From Pseudomonadota bacterium (GTDB lineage: Bacteria; Myxococcota; Myxococcia; Myxococcales; Myxococcaceae), in contig JAFAFL010000125.1 in the NCBI GenBank assembly GCA_023423535.1, forward strand, positions 41,751 to 105,750: 64,000 nucleotides of DNA, read 5' to 3'. How positions within the stretch are numbered: position 1 is the first letter of the stretch; every line of letters begins with the position of its first letter. Both the position numbers and the translations under genes were made by a program. Under the pieces are notes generated by a model. That model was given only the letters and a program-made list of their open reading frames with translations. It did no database searches and was not told the DNA's origin. Below are positions 1 through 8,207 of the stretch, piece after piece.

Positions 1-423
1 CTCGGGCTGCGCACCGCGGGCACGTTCTCGATGTTCAGCAACCTCCGCACCGAAGGAGGCCGGAGCAATCACCTCCTCGTGCCCGCGCGCCATCCGCTCC
101 TCTTCGCGGACCACGCAGCGGATCTGATCTGGATCGACAACCTCGACCCGCGGGCGCGGCTGCTCCCTGAATCGCAGAGCGTGATCGGCCTCGGCGTTCC
201 GCGCATCGAGTTGGCGCGTCACCTCGCGCGCTGGGAAGCGGAAGGGCTGGGCGAGATCCGCGCGACCGTGCGTGACGCCCATGGCGTGCGACACGACGTC
301 CCGGACCTCGCGCGGGCGGAGGCGATCACCGGCACGTTGCGGACGGAGGCCTGGAAACAGCGGTTGCTCGACTTCCGGCCGGTCCAGCCGGAGAGCCACG
401 GTCCCAACCGCTGTCGGTGGTGA
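1..423 (+). CDS. HTTM-domain membrane protein, C-terminal fragment
   Basis: The window opens inside this gene: the frame is open from base 1 to a TGA at 421-423, giving the last 140 residues, and the start lies upstream. The segment MFSNLRTEGGRSNHLLVP near the left end matches what I recall of the conserved core of HTTM proteins (a multi-span domain related to vitamin-K-dependent gamma-carboxylase). The following LPESQSVIGLGVPRIELARHL segment also fits the cytosolic tail of that family. No membrane segment remains in the visible part. It converges on the hydrolase gene ending at 430, with only 6 bp between the stops. The family call rests on a short motif. Confidence 0.6.
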   Translation, partial: LGLRTAGTFSMFSNLRTEGGRSNHLLVPARHPLLFADHAADLIWIDNLDPRARLLPESQSVIGLGVPRIELARHLARWEAEGLGEIRATVRDAHGVRHDVPDLARAEAITGTLRTEAWKQRLLDFRPVQPESHGPNRCRW

Positions 424-429
424 CGAAGA

Positions 430-1593
430 TCAGCGCGCGGACGACGCGTGCCGGTCGAGGAAGTCCAACACGCGCGGGAACACCTCTCGCGACGCCTCCC
501 GCCCGATGAGCAGGTCCATGTGGCCGTAGTCGGCGAAGAGCCCGGAGGACTCGCCGGCGAGGAACCACTCCTTGTGGCCACCGAGTGCGCGGTAGCCATC
601 CCTCACCGCGGGCGGCGTGGCGATGCGGTCCACCTTCCCCGCGACCACGAAGACCGGCGTGCGGATCCGCGACATGTCGCGGCGGTAGTCGACCTTCCCG
701 TCCGCGCTCTCGAAGCGGCCGCTCTCCACCATGCCCACGACCTGCAGCCAGAGCCCGCTGGACATGTCCGCGGTGCCGATGGCGATGAGCCGCCGCCACG
801 CGTCGCGCGAGCTGTTCTCGGGGTTGTAGAGCAGGCGCTCCAGCGGCGTTCCGGGAACGTAGCCCTGCAGCGGCATGGAGAGCAGCGCGGGCCCCTCCAT
901 CGGCAGCATCACCTTCGAGCGGATGAAGCGCTTCGAGCCCGCCGCGACCACCGGCTCCACCGGTCCGCCCCAGTCGAGCCTCGTCGGGCTGCCCAGCGTG
1001 ACGACCGCGTTGAGGCCCTCGCCGCCCTGCGAGAGGTACGCGTAGATGAGCATGCCGCCCATGCTGTGACCGATGTAGTCGATGAGCGGTTGGGGCTCGC
1101 GCAGCGCCGCCACGTGCTCCGGCAACCCCTCGCCGCGTTGCAGCGCCGCCTCCACCAGCGATGGCGTCACCGCGTTCGCGCGCACGTAGGCGATCGCCGC
1201 CGGGTGATCCTTCTGCCAGACGGTGTCGAAGCTGTAGCCCGGCTCACGTCCCTCCCGTGCCGAAGCTCGGTCCGAATCGCCCGTCCCGCGCAGCGACATC
1301 GTCCAGGCCTCACGCCCGTTGCGCGCGAGCCACCGCGCGAGGCTGTGCGCTTCGTCCAGGTCCATGTGCCGTGCGTTCGCGCTGATGCCGTGGCACAGCA
1401 GCACCGGCCTGCCCTTCGGCGTGCCCTCGGGCTTGTACTGGACGAGCGCGATCTCCCAACCGTCCGCCGTCTTCGCGCGGTGGGTGACTGCCTCGGCGGG
1501 GAGCGGGTGCGCGTACCGTGAAGCGCAACCGGACGCACCCGCCACGAGCAGCACCGAGACCACCGCCGGCGTCAGCCACACGCGCGCGGTCAC
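430..1593 (-). CDS. alpha/beta-hydrolase lipoprotein (hydrolase A)
   Basis: A 387-residue serine hydrolase of unknown substrate. Residues 1-23 form a lipoprotein signal ending in AGASGC, with Cys23 the predicted lipidated residue, so it probably sits at an envelope membrane. The fold markers are an oxyanion-region HGIS (69-72), the nucleophile elbow GHSMGG (Ser177), a candidate acid Asp322 in AGKVDRIATP and a candidate His358 in DYGHMD, so the triad looks complete. The start is a GTG at 1591-1593 that overlaps the stop of the upstream hydrolase gene by 4 bp (GTGA). It is the last gene of a five-gene minus-strand operon. Hydrolase A and its upstream neighbour look like diverged duplicates. Lipase, esterase and peptidase activities are all possible. 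Confidence 0.85.
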   Translation of the reverse strand: MTARVWLTPAVVSVLLVAGASGCASRYAHPLPAEAVTHRAKTADGWEIALVQYKPEGTPKGRPVLLCHGISANARHMDLDEAHSLARWLARNGREAWTMSLRGTGDSDRASAREGREPGYSFDTVWQKDHPAAIAYVRANAVTPSLVEAALQRGEGLPEHVAALREPQPLIDYIGHSMGGMLIYAYLSQGGEGLNAVVTLGSPTRLDWGGPVEPVVAAGSKRFIRSKVMLPMEGPALLSMPLQGYVPGTPLERLLYNPENSSRDAWRRLIAIGTADMSSGLWLQVVGMVESGRFESADGKVDYRRDMSRIRTPVFVVAGKVDRIATPPAVRDGYRALGGHKEWFLAGESSGLFADYGHMDLLIGREASREVFPRVLDFLDRHASSAR

Positions 1594-2588
1594 CGCGTCA
1601 CCTCCGGCGCCGACAGGAAGCGCGCGATCGGATTGAAGATCTCGCGCTCCGCCTTCGACCCGTGCAGCAGCGACAGGTGCGTGTAGTCCTCCGAGAGGTA
1701 GTGGAGGATCGAGAGCACGCGCAGCTGCACCTTCGCTTCCGGAGCGACCTCCCGCAGCGGTGTGGCGGCCTCCGGGCTCGCCCAGTTGTTGCGCAGCGCG
1801 ACGAGCTGCAGCGTGGGCCGGTCATAGGCGCGCAGCCGGTCGGTCAACGAACGCGTCCCCACCATCAGCTCGCCCTTCGTCATCCACGCCGAGAGCTCAC
1901 CCGCCGCGCGCGGCGAGAGATCATGAAACGCTTCACTCCGGAGCCGCGCGAGGGTCCGCTTCGGCACCCCGCCGTGCTTCGCAAAGAGGACCTCGAACGC
2001 TTCAGCCGATGCCGGATCCCGCGCGAGCGCCGCGAAACGACCTCCGCCTTCGAGCAACGCGGCCGCGTACACAGACGGAGGCACCGGCTCCACCGGCGTG
2101 GAGAGGGCGACGACGCGACGCACCCTCCCCTTCAGCTCCTCGCTGCACGCGCCCAGCGCCAGCGTCCCGCTCCATCCATGCACCACCAGATCGACCGGCC
2201 CCTCACGCTCCTGCGCGATCGCGGCGACGGCGGCCGGCAGATCGAAGCGCACGACCTCCTCAAGGCCCCACCCCTCCGGCGTCTCCGACCTCCCGTGTCC
2301 TCTCGGCTCCAGCACGAACACGTCGCGGCCCTGCCTCGCGAGGAACGGCGCCAGGCCCTTCCCGTCCGAATCGAAGGCCTCGCGGCCCATGCCGAGATCC
2401 GGCACGAGCAATACAGCGGGTCCACTCGCCACACGCTTCGGCGCGTACCGATAGAGCGCGAGCAACACGCCGTCTTCCGTTGCCACCCGCCGCCGCAGCA
2501 CGCGCTGCTCTGCGGCAGAGGCAGGCCCGGGGACGATCACCGCCGCGACACCGACCGCGAGGAGGACCGACACCGCGACGTTGCGCAT
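1590..2588 (-). CDS. exported alpha/beta-hydrolase-like protein (hydrolase B)
   Basis: A 332-residue alpha/beta-hydrolase relative with a Sec-type signal (hydrophobic 5-20, then PASAAE). It keeps a nucleophile elbow GWSG (Ser140) and a late histidine in DYTHLSLLHG. At the point where hydrolase A has its acidic residue (AGKVDR), this protein reads LRNNWASPE, so the usual aspartate is not visible and activity is uncertain. The start ATG at 2586-2588 was chosen over longer in-frame options because it follows the response regulator stop in a TGATG overlap and begins a clean signal peptide. Same operon and same general fold as hydrolase A. Substrate unknown. Confidence 0.8.
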   Translation of the reverse strand: MRNVAVSVLLAVGVAAVIVPGPASAAEQRVLRRRVATEDGVLLALYRYAPKRVASGPAVLLVPDLGMGREAFDSDGKGLAPFLARQGRDVFVLEPRGHGRSETPEGWGLEEVVRFDLPAAVAAIAQEREGPVDLVVHGWSGTLALGACSEELKGRVRRVVALSTPVEPVPPSVYAAALLEGGGRFAALARDPASAEAFEVLFAKHGGVPKRTLARLRSEAFHDLSPRAAGELSAWMTKGELMVGTRSLTDRLRAYDRPTLQLVALRNNWASPEAATPLREVAPEAKVQLRVLSILHYLSEDYTHLSLLHGSKAEREIFNPIARFLSAPEVTR

Positions 2589-3247
2589 CACGTCTCCACC
2601 ACCCCCGCCCGGATCGCGAGCACCACCGCCTCCACGTGCGACGAGACGCCCATCTTCCGGTACAGGTGCCCGAGGTGCGTGCGCACCGTGCGCCGCTCGA
2701 TCGACATCACGCGCCCGACCTCTGCGTTGGAGAGCCCCTTGGCCACGTAGCGGAGGATCTCCAGCTCGAGCTCGGTGAGGCTCCACGGGTTCGAGGGCTT
2801 CGGCTCCGGCGGCTTCCCCAGCGACTGGAAGTAGTTCCAGAACCGCTTCGCGATGATCGGCTCGAGGACAGTGCCGCCCTCCATCACCTCGCGGATGCCG
2901 CTGCGGATCTTCTCCGGCCCCACGCGCTTCACGAGGTAGCCGGACGCGCCCGCCTGGATCGCCTCGTACACCTTCTGCTCGTCGTCGAAGGACGTGAGGA
3001 TGAGCAGCTCCACCTCCGGCGCGCGCGGCTTCACCCGACGGGTGACCTCGATGCCGTCGATGCCCGGCAGCTCCAGATCGAGCAGCACCACGTTCGGCCG
3101 CAGCTCGAGGATCTGCCTCACGCCGTCCTCGCCCTCGGCGCTGGTCCCGACGATCTCCAGCTCCTCGAAGAGCTCCAGCGACTTCACCAGCGCGCGCATG
3201 AGCGCCGGCTGATCCTCGACGATGAAGACGCGCGTGCGTTCGGTCAC
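2588..3247 (-). CDS. NarL/FixJ-type response regulator
   Basis: A 219-residue two-domain regulator. The receiver is canonical: acidic pocket Glu11/Asp12, phosphoacceptor Asp57 in VVLLDLELPG, Thr85 and Lys107. The C-terminal LuxR-type HTH covers about 150-215 (SLTELELEILRYVAKGLSNAE, then RRTVRTHLGHLYRKMGV). It should bind DNA as a phosphorylation-controlled dimer. The start is GTG at 3245-3247, directly after the kinase-like gene stop (3248-3250), so translation is probably coupled. No histidine kinase is encoded nearby; the adjacent Ser/Thr-kinase-like protein lacks its catalytic base, so the phosphate source is not obvious. Confidence 0.93.
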   Translation of the reverse strand: MTERTRVFIVEDQPALMRALVKSLELFEELEIVGTSAEGEDGVRQILELRPNVVLLDLELPGIDGIEVTRRVKPRAPEVELLILTSFDDEQKVYEAIQAGASGYLVKRVGPEKIRSGIREVMEGGTVLEPIIAKRFWNYFQSLGKPPEPKPSNPWSLTELELEILRYVAKGLSNAEVGRVMSIERRTVRTHLGHLYRKMGVSSHVEAVVLAIRAGVVET

Positions 3248-5254
3248 TCAGCGCCTCCGCGACTTCTCGAAGCGCTCCTGCACCGTCACCGTCTGGCCGG
3301 GCTCGAACCGCTTGGTGAACTCGCGCCGCTCGCCACTGCCCACCGCCACGACCGCGACCTTGTGCGTGCCCGGCTCCACCTTCACCTTGCGCAGCGGCGT
3401 GTGCCCGCGGACCGCCTTGCCGTTGAGGTAGACCTTCGCGCGCACGTTCGAGGTCAGCGTGAGGAACGCGGGGCCGGTCTCGGCCTCTGCGCCCGAAGTT
3501 GAAGGATCATTCAACTCCTCACCCGGCTGGGGACGCGGCAGCGGCACCGGCACGTTCACCGTGCGTTCCGGCGTCGCCGGCGGTGGCTCGGGCGGCACAG
3601 GATTCTCGCCTTCGACCGCATGGGCCTCGGACGTCGAAGCCCCGGCTTCACCTTCCGGCATCACGCCGCCGAACCGCCACACCAGCAGCGCGAGACAGAA
3701 CACGCCCACCAGCGCGATCGCTCCGGCGATGGCGAGGAAGTGACGCTGACGACGGCGCGTCTGTTCGAGCACCGGGCTGTCGGCTTCGCTCTTCGCGGAA
3801 GGCCGGGCGCGTGGATGAGAGACGGGCGGCGCGTTGCGGACCGTGTCGGCGAGGCTCGCCGAAACATGCGCCGCAGGGGCAGGCGCAGACGCCGCAACGC
3901 CCGATGGCGCGCTGGGGGCCATTTGCCTGGGCTCCGGCGTGGAGGCGCGCAGCCGGACGCGGCTGACCACGCTGCGCTCGCCGTCGTCATCCTCGGTGTC
4001 GTTCGAGCGTCCGTACTCCTCGGACACCCGCACCCTCGCGCGCGCCGCGGGAGGACGTGCGGGCACCGCAGTCGAGTTCCCCGTCCCCATCGCGGGCCTG
4101 CGCTTCACCGGCGCCTCACCCGGCGGCGCCTCCCACGAGGTCACCTGGGCGGGAACATCGGGTTCGGCGGCGGGCACTTCGTCGAGCGTGTTCGCGCTGG
4201 ACGGCTCCTCCACCGACGGCTCGAAGCCTCCCACCGCGGGCATGGCGCCATGGGTGAACGACGGGCGCACCGCGATGAGCGAAGGCTCCTGGACACCCGC
4301 GGAGAGCGGAACGGCGGACGCGGTGAGCACGGCGCCCTCCACCGGGTCCAGCGAGAAGGCCCCGCCGAACGGAACCTCCGGCGAAGGCCCCGGCACGATC
4401 CCGGGCGGGAAGATGTCCCCCACCCACTTCGCCACGTCCGCGCGCGACGGCATCCCGCCCGACGCGGAGAGGAAGTTCCGGATCGCCTGCGCCATGTCGC
4501 TACAGGAGCGGAAGCGGCGCGCCGGCGCCTGCTCCAGCGCGCGCATGATGATCGGATCGAGCCTCGCGTTGATCCGCCGGTCGAGCCTCGACGGCGGCGG
4601 CAGCGCGTCGTTGCGCGTGCTCACGGCCTTGCCCCGCGACGGCTCTCGCAACGTGAGCAGCTCGTACGCGATCGCGCCGAGCGAAAAGATGTCCGACGAA
4701 GGCTCCGGAACCGCGCCCTGCAGAGCCTCCGGCGCGCGATAGGTCCCGCGGCCCCTCTGCGTGAACGCCTTCAGCTCCGGCACCGCCGCCAGCGCGGAGA
4801 GCGCGCCGAAGTCCGCCAGCGCCACGCGTCCATCCCGCCCGAGCACCACGTTGCCCGGAGTGATCGCGCCGTGCACCGTCTGCGCGTCGTGCGCCCGCTG
4901 CGCGCCGTCGAGCAGCTGCACCACCAGATAGAGCGCGAGCGGCGGCGGCAGCGGATGGACCTCGCGCGTGGCGAGCCGCTGCAGCGCCTGTCCCAGCGTG
5001 TAGCCGTCCAGCCACTCGCGGACGAGGGCGAGCCTGCCGCCGGTCATCCCCAGATCCACCGGCTGGATGATCGCGTCGCCCGCGGCGGAGGCGAGCTGCG
5101 CGCTCACGCCGGCAATGACCTGCGCGTAGCGGGCGTCGGAGGTCTTCGCGTGGAAGAGCTTGATCACCACGCGGTCGCGCTCGTCGCGCAGGCCCTCGTA
5201 GAGCTCGGCCAGCTCGCCCGTCTCGAGCCGTCCGGTGAGGCGATACCTCGGCAT
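3248..5254 (-). CDS. Ser/Thr protein kinase-like protein, probable pseudokinase, with TM and PEGA tail
   Basis: A 668-residue protein with an N-terminal protein-kinase fold (about 1-270), a long Pro/Ala-rich linker, one membrane segment near 510-535 and a C-terminal PEGA-like domain (VYLNGKAVRGHTPLRKV) presumably outside the cytoplasm. Lys32 (VVIKLF), Asn135, the DFG aspartate Asp148 and an APE-like motif (175-177) are kept. The catalytic loop reads HGAITPGN: the HRD-type aspartate is Ala130 and the following lysine is Thr132, and the glycine loop is degenerate. It is therefore predicted to bind nucleotide or partners rather than phosphorylate. The ATG at 5252-5254 overlaps the upstream stop by one base (TGATG). 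Membrane-anchored PEGA kinases are common in myxobacteria. Confidence 0.88.
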   Translation of the reverse strand: MPRYRLTGRLETGELAELYEGLRDERDRVVIKLFHAKTSDARYAQVIAGVSAQLASAAGDAIIQPVDLGMTGGRLALVREWLDGYTLGQALQRLATREVHPLPPPLALYLVVQLLDGAQRAHDAQTVHGAITPGNVVLGRDGRVALADFGALSALAAVPELKAFTQRGRGTYRAPEALQGAVPEPSSDIFSLGAIAYELLTLREPSRGKAVSTRNDALPPPSRLDRRINARLDPIIMRALEQAPARRFRSCSDMAQAIRNFLSASGGMPSRADVAKWVGDIFPPGIVPGPSPEVPFGGAFSLDPVEGAVLTASAVPLSAGVQEPSLIAVRPSFTHGAMPAVGGFEPSVEEPSSANTLDEVPAAEPDVPAQVTSWEAPPGEAPVKRRPAMGTGNSTAVPARPPAARARVRVSEEYGRSNDTEDDDGERSVVSRVRLRASTPEPRQMAPSAPSGVAASAPAPAAHVSASLADTVRNAPPVSHPRARPSAKSEADSPVLEQTRRRQRHFLAIAGAIALVGVFCLALLVWRFGGVMPEGEAGASTSEAHAVEGENPVPPEPPPATPERTVNVPVPLPRPQPGEELNDPSTSGAEAETGPAFLTLTSNVRAKVYLNGKAVRGHTPLRKVKVEPGTHKVAVVAVGSGERREFTKRFEPGQTVTVQERFEKSRRR

Positions 5255-5586
5255 CAGCGTCCCCTGCCCCGTCCCGACCCCGCGCGCACCGGCACCATCC
5301 GCACCGCCGAGAACATGAACCCGCACCACACGCAGCTGTCCCCGCGCCGGCCCTTCGGAAGCTCCAGCGTGCAGCCGGGACACCGCGCCTTCGGACGCGT
5401 CCGCGCCGCGCGAAGCTGCTGGGCCGCAGCCGCCTGCTCGTCCCCCTGCCGGTTCTGCGCGTTGAGCACGCGCACCCGGGCCTCGAGCATCCTCACCGTG
5501 TCCTGGAGCGCGAGGATCTTCCGCTCGAGCTCGACGAACCGGTCTTCGGTCGCCGAGGGAGCGGAGGGCCCTTTACGAGAAGCCAT
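5254..5586 (-). CDS. small coiled-coil zinc-ribbon protein
   Basis: About 110 residues from the ATG at 5584-5586. A charged helical stretch (FVELERKILALQDTVRMLEARV) predicts a coiled coil, followed by a zinc-ribbon-like pair CPGC and CVWC near residues 70-92 and a basic Gly/Arg tail. It is the first gene of the operon that continues into the kinase-like protein, regulator and hydrolases, and its stop overlaps the kinase-like start. The function is unknown; an adaptor role for the kinase-like protein is a guess from context. An in-frame ATG 18 bp upstream is a possible alternative start. Confidence 0.7.
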   Translation of the reverse strand: MASRKGPSAPSATEDRFVELERKILALQDTVRMLEARVRVLNAQNRQGDEQAAAAQQLRAARTRPKARCPGCTLELPKGRRGDSCVWCGFMFSAVRMVPVRAGSGRGRGR

Positions 5587-5712
5587 CGCCCTGCAGACTG
5601 CCATGCGATGTGGACCCCCCGCAAGAACGGGACGAGGCCGATCTTCCGGCCCCGCGCGCGTTTCGGAGGGCGATGCACCGGTGACGGGAAGAGGCCTGCT
5701 TGACCGGGTGGT

Positions 5713-5718
5713 TATACT
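5713..5718 (+). promoter_or_regulatory. candidate -10 element for the HAD nucleotidase
   Basis: TATACT, followed 7 nt later by the proposed TTG start at 5726. A transcript starting at the usual distance would have almost no leader. No convincing -35 is seen; the TTGACC at 5700-5705 lies only 7 bp upstream and cannot serve as the partner. Confidence 0.5.
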
Positions 5719-5725
5719 GCCGGCC

Positions 5726-7405
5726 TTGGCACCCATTCTCCGACCCGACAGCCCCATCCCCGGTGGACCCTCTTCGCTTCACAGCGTCCACCGCAACGAA
5801 CTGGATCGCAGCCGCGCGCTGGCCGCCGAACGCCGGGCGCAGACGCTCCTCGCCGATCCGGAACTCGCCCGCCTTCTGGAGCGCCAGCAGGACCGGCCGC
5901 AGCACGTGCGCGCGCGCCAGATCTTCGTCAACCGCAACCTCCGCCTCGGGCGGGTGGACCTCTGCGGCTTCGACATGGACTACACGCTGGCCATCTACCA
6001 CATGCGCCGGATCGAGCAGCTCTCGTTCGACATGACGCTCGAGCGGCTCGTGCGCGACTACGGCTACAGCGCGGACGTGGGCGGCATCGCCTACGACCAC
6101 CAGTTCGGCATGCGCGGGCTCATCGTGGACAAGGAGGCCGGCAACCTCATCAAGATGGATCGCTACGGCTACGTGGGCCGCGCGTGGCACGGGCGCCGGG
6201 CGCTGGAGAAGGAGACCTGGCAGCGGCTCTACCGCGACCAGCAGGTCCGCAAGCGCGAGCCCCGCTACGCCTGGATCGACACGCTCTTCGCGCTCCCGGA
6301 GGCCTGCATGTTCGCGGGCATCATCGACCTGCTCGAGGGCCGCGGCGAGGCGGTGAACTACGCGAAGCTCTACGACGACATCCGCGAGGCGATCGACACC
6401 ATCCACCGCGACAACTCGCTGAAGACGGAGATGCGCAAGGATCTGTCGCGCTACATCTTCAAGGACCCGGAGCTGGGGCCCGCGCTGCACAAGCTGCGGT
6501 CGGCGGGGAAGAAGCTCTTCATCCTCACCAACTCGCTGTGGGACTACACCGACGCGGTGATGGGCTACCTCCTCGACGGCGTGCTGCCCGAGTATCCCTC
6601 GTGGCGGAACTACTTCGACCTCGTGCTCACCGGCGCGCGGAAGCCGGACTTCTTCACCGCCGGCCAGCCCTTCATGGAGGTCGACGCGTCGAACGACCGC
6701 AACGAGCTGCTCGGCGAGGCGAAGACGCTCGAGCGCGGCAAGGTCTACCAGGGCGGCAACCTCCTCGACCTCGAGCGCATGGCGGGGATTGGCGGGGACG
6801 CGGTGCTCTACGTGGGCGACCACATCTACGGCGACATCGTGAAGTCGAAGAAGACCTCGCTGTGGCGCACCTGCATGATCGTCCAGGAGATCGAGGACGA
6901 GATCGCCTACACCGACCTGCGCCGCGAGGAGATCACCCGGCTGGCGGAGATCGAGGGCGCCATGGAGCGGCTCGACGACGAGATCGCCGGACGGAAGGCG
7001 CAGCTCAACGCGCTGGAGCGCCGCCTGGAGCGCGAGGAGGACGCAGCCGAACGTCCGGTGCTGGAGGAGGAGCGCCGCCGCGTGAAGGGCGAGCTGGAGC
7101 TGCTGCGCCGGTCGCTGAAGGAGGCCCAGACGCTCGCGAGGACCCTCGAGGAGGACGTCGAGAGCGGCTTCAACCCCTGGTGGGGCCTCATGTTCAAGGA
7201 GGGGAAGGAGAACTCGAAGTTCGGCGAGCAGGTCGAGAGCTACGCCTGCCTCTACACGAGCCGCGTTTCGAACTTCCTTCACTATTCCCCTGTCCACTAC
7301 TTCCGCTCCCCGCGGGACACGATGCCCCACGAGCGCGCCGGTGCCATGTCAGGAAAGCTCGCAAGGAGCGGCGGCGAGGCTCCGCCCAAGGCAGTAGCCG
7401 AGTGA
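5726..7405 (+). CDS. HAD-IG family 5'-nucleotidase
   Basis: A 559-residue haloacid-dehalogenase superfamily enzyme of the purine 5'-nucleotidase (cN-II-like) group. The nucleophile motif is GFDMDYTLAIY (Asp83/Asp85), motif II is FILTNS, and the late acidic motif is YVGDHIYGDI. Known members dephosphorylate IMP/GMP-type nucleotides in the cytosol. A charged coiled coil spans about residues 400-480 (EEITRLAEIEGAMERLDDEI), before a C-terminal motif FNPWWGLMFKEG. The start is uncertain: the frame is open far upstream through the antisense of the kinase operon, but protein-like sequence begins near TTG 5726, just after a TATACT element; GTG 5708 is an alternative. Confidence 0.88.
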   Translation: MAPILRPDSPIPGGPSSLHSVHRNELDRSRALAAERRAQTLLADPELARLLERQQDRPQHVRARQIFVNRNLRLGRVDLCGFDMDYTLAIYHMRRIEQLSFDMTLERLVRDYGYSADVGGIAYDHQFGMRGLIVDKEAGNLIKMDRYGYVGRAWHGRRALEKETWQRLYRDQQVRKREPRYAWIDTLFALPEACMFAGIIDLLEGRGEAVNYAKLYDDIREAIDTIHRDNSLKTEMRKDLSRYIFKDPELGPALHKLRSAGKKLFILTNSLWDYTDAVMGYLLDGVLPEYPSWRNYFDLVLTGARKPDFFTAGQPFMEVDASNDRNELLGEAKTLERGKVYQGGNLLDLERMAGIGGDAVLYVGDHIYGDIVKSKKTSLWRTCMIVQEIEDEIAYTDLRREEITRLAEIEGAMERLDDEIAGRKAQLNALERRLEREEDAAERPVLEEERRRVKGELELLRRSLKEAQTLARTLEEDVESGFNPWWGLMFKEGKENSKFGEQVESYACLYTSRVSNFLHYSPVHYFRSPRDTMPHERAGAMSGKLARSGGEAPPKAVAE

Positions 7406-7532
7406 ATAGGCCCCTTTAGCCGCTTCCCCAAGGGGTAGCTTCCCCCCGGCGTGGCATCGCACGACACTGACGACGCTTCGCGTTGCACGTTGGTTCCTGC
7501 CGGGTGAGGGGCTTCACCGGGCAAACCTGGGG

Positions 7533-8207
7533 GTGGACAAAATGGAAAAGTTGAACGGGACTCGGGATTCCGGGCGCAGGCTCGTGCGCCTGCAGATGGA
7601 GCCTGACGCGTTGGTGTTGTTCCAGCAGTCGCTCGAGGCGGCGGGCCTCCTCACCGAAGTCGCACATCCGGACGCGCAGGGCGAACCGGACGTGGCGGTC
7701 GTCGGGGTCCGCGCCGAGGACGGCACGGTGATGCTGGAGGCGTCGGTCCGGCAGTTGCCGGACACGCCCCACGTCGCCTGGAGCGCGTCGGGGGCGGCAC
7801 ACCTCATCGGGGCGTCGTTCCGGGCGGGCGCCAGCGCCTACGTCTGGGGCGAGGCGCGCGAGGTGGCCTCGGAGCTGACGCGGGCGGTGAAGGCGCTGCT
7901 GCAGGCCGCGCCGGAACCGAACTTCGTGGCGGCGGGGCAGTCGCCGTTCGACGAGTTCCTGCCGCGGGCGCAGGCGCTGTCGCCGAGGGAGCGTGAGGTG
8001 CTCGGCTACATCGCGTCGGGGCTGGACAACCTGCAGATCGCCGCGCACCTCGGCGTGTGTGAGCGGACGGTGAAGTCGCACGTCACCGCGCTCTACCGGA
8101 AGCTCGCGCAGGAGAACCGCGCGCAGCTCGCGCTGTTCGGCGCCCGGCTGGGACTGGCCTTCAGGGTTCAGCCCACGTCCACGCGGGCCCAGGAGAGCAC
8201 GCTGTAG
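7533..8207 (+). CDS. LuxR/NarL-type regulator with aspartate-less receiver-like domain
   Basis: A 224-residue regulator. The C-terminal HTH (about 145-210) is a good LuxR type: SPREREVLGYIASGLDNLQI and ERTVKSHVTALYRKL. The N-terminal 125 residues have receiver-like alternation, but the place of the phosphoacceptor reads DVAVVGVRAED, with glycine instead of aspartate, and no conserved acidic pocket is visible. It probably acts without phosphorylation. The start may be GTG 7533 or ATG 7542. The 127-bp gap upstream contains short inverted repeats but no clear promoter. Its 3' end overlaps the convergent rRNA methyltransferase gene by 40 bp. Confidence 0.85.
   Translation: MDKMEKLNGTRDSGRRLVRLQMEPDALVLFQQSLEAAGLLTEVAHPDAQGEPDVAVVGVRAEDGTVMLEASVRQLPDTPHVAWSASGAAHLIGASFRAGASAYVWGEAREVASELTRAVKALLQAAPEPNFVAAGQSPFDEFLPRAQALSPREREVLGYIASGLDNLQIAAHLGVCERTVKSHVTALYRKLAQENRAQLALFGARLGLAFRVQPTSTRAQESTL

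Noticed and set aside
5700..5718. A full sigma-70 promoter TTGACC/TATACT
   Set aside because: The two boxes are only 7 bp apart; a working pair needs about 17 bp.
3620..5725. N-terminal extension of the HAD nucleotidase by about 700 residues
   Set aside because: It is the antisense of the kinase-like and zinc-ribbon genes, with Arg/Pro/His-rich composition and no family similarity.
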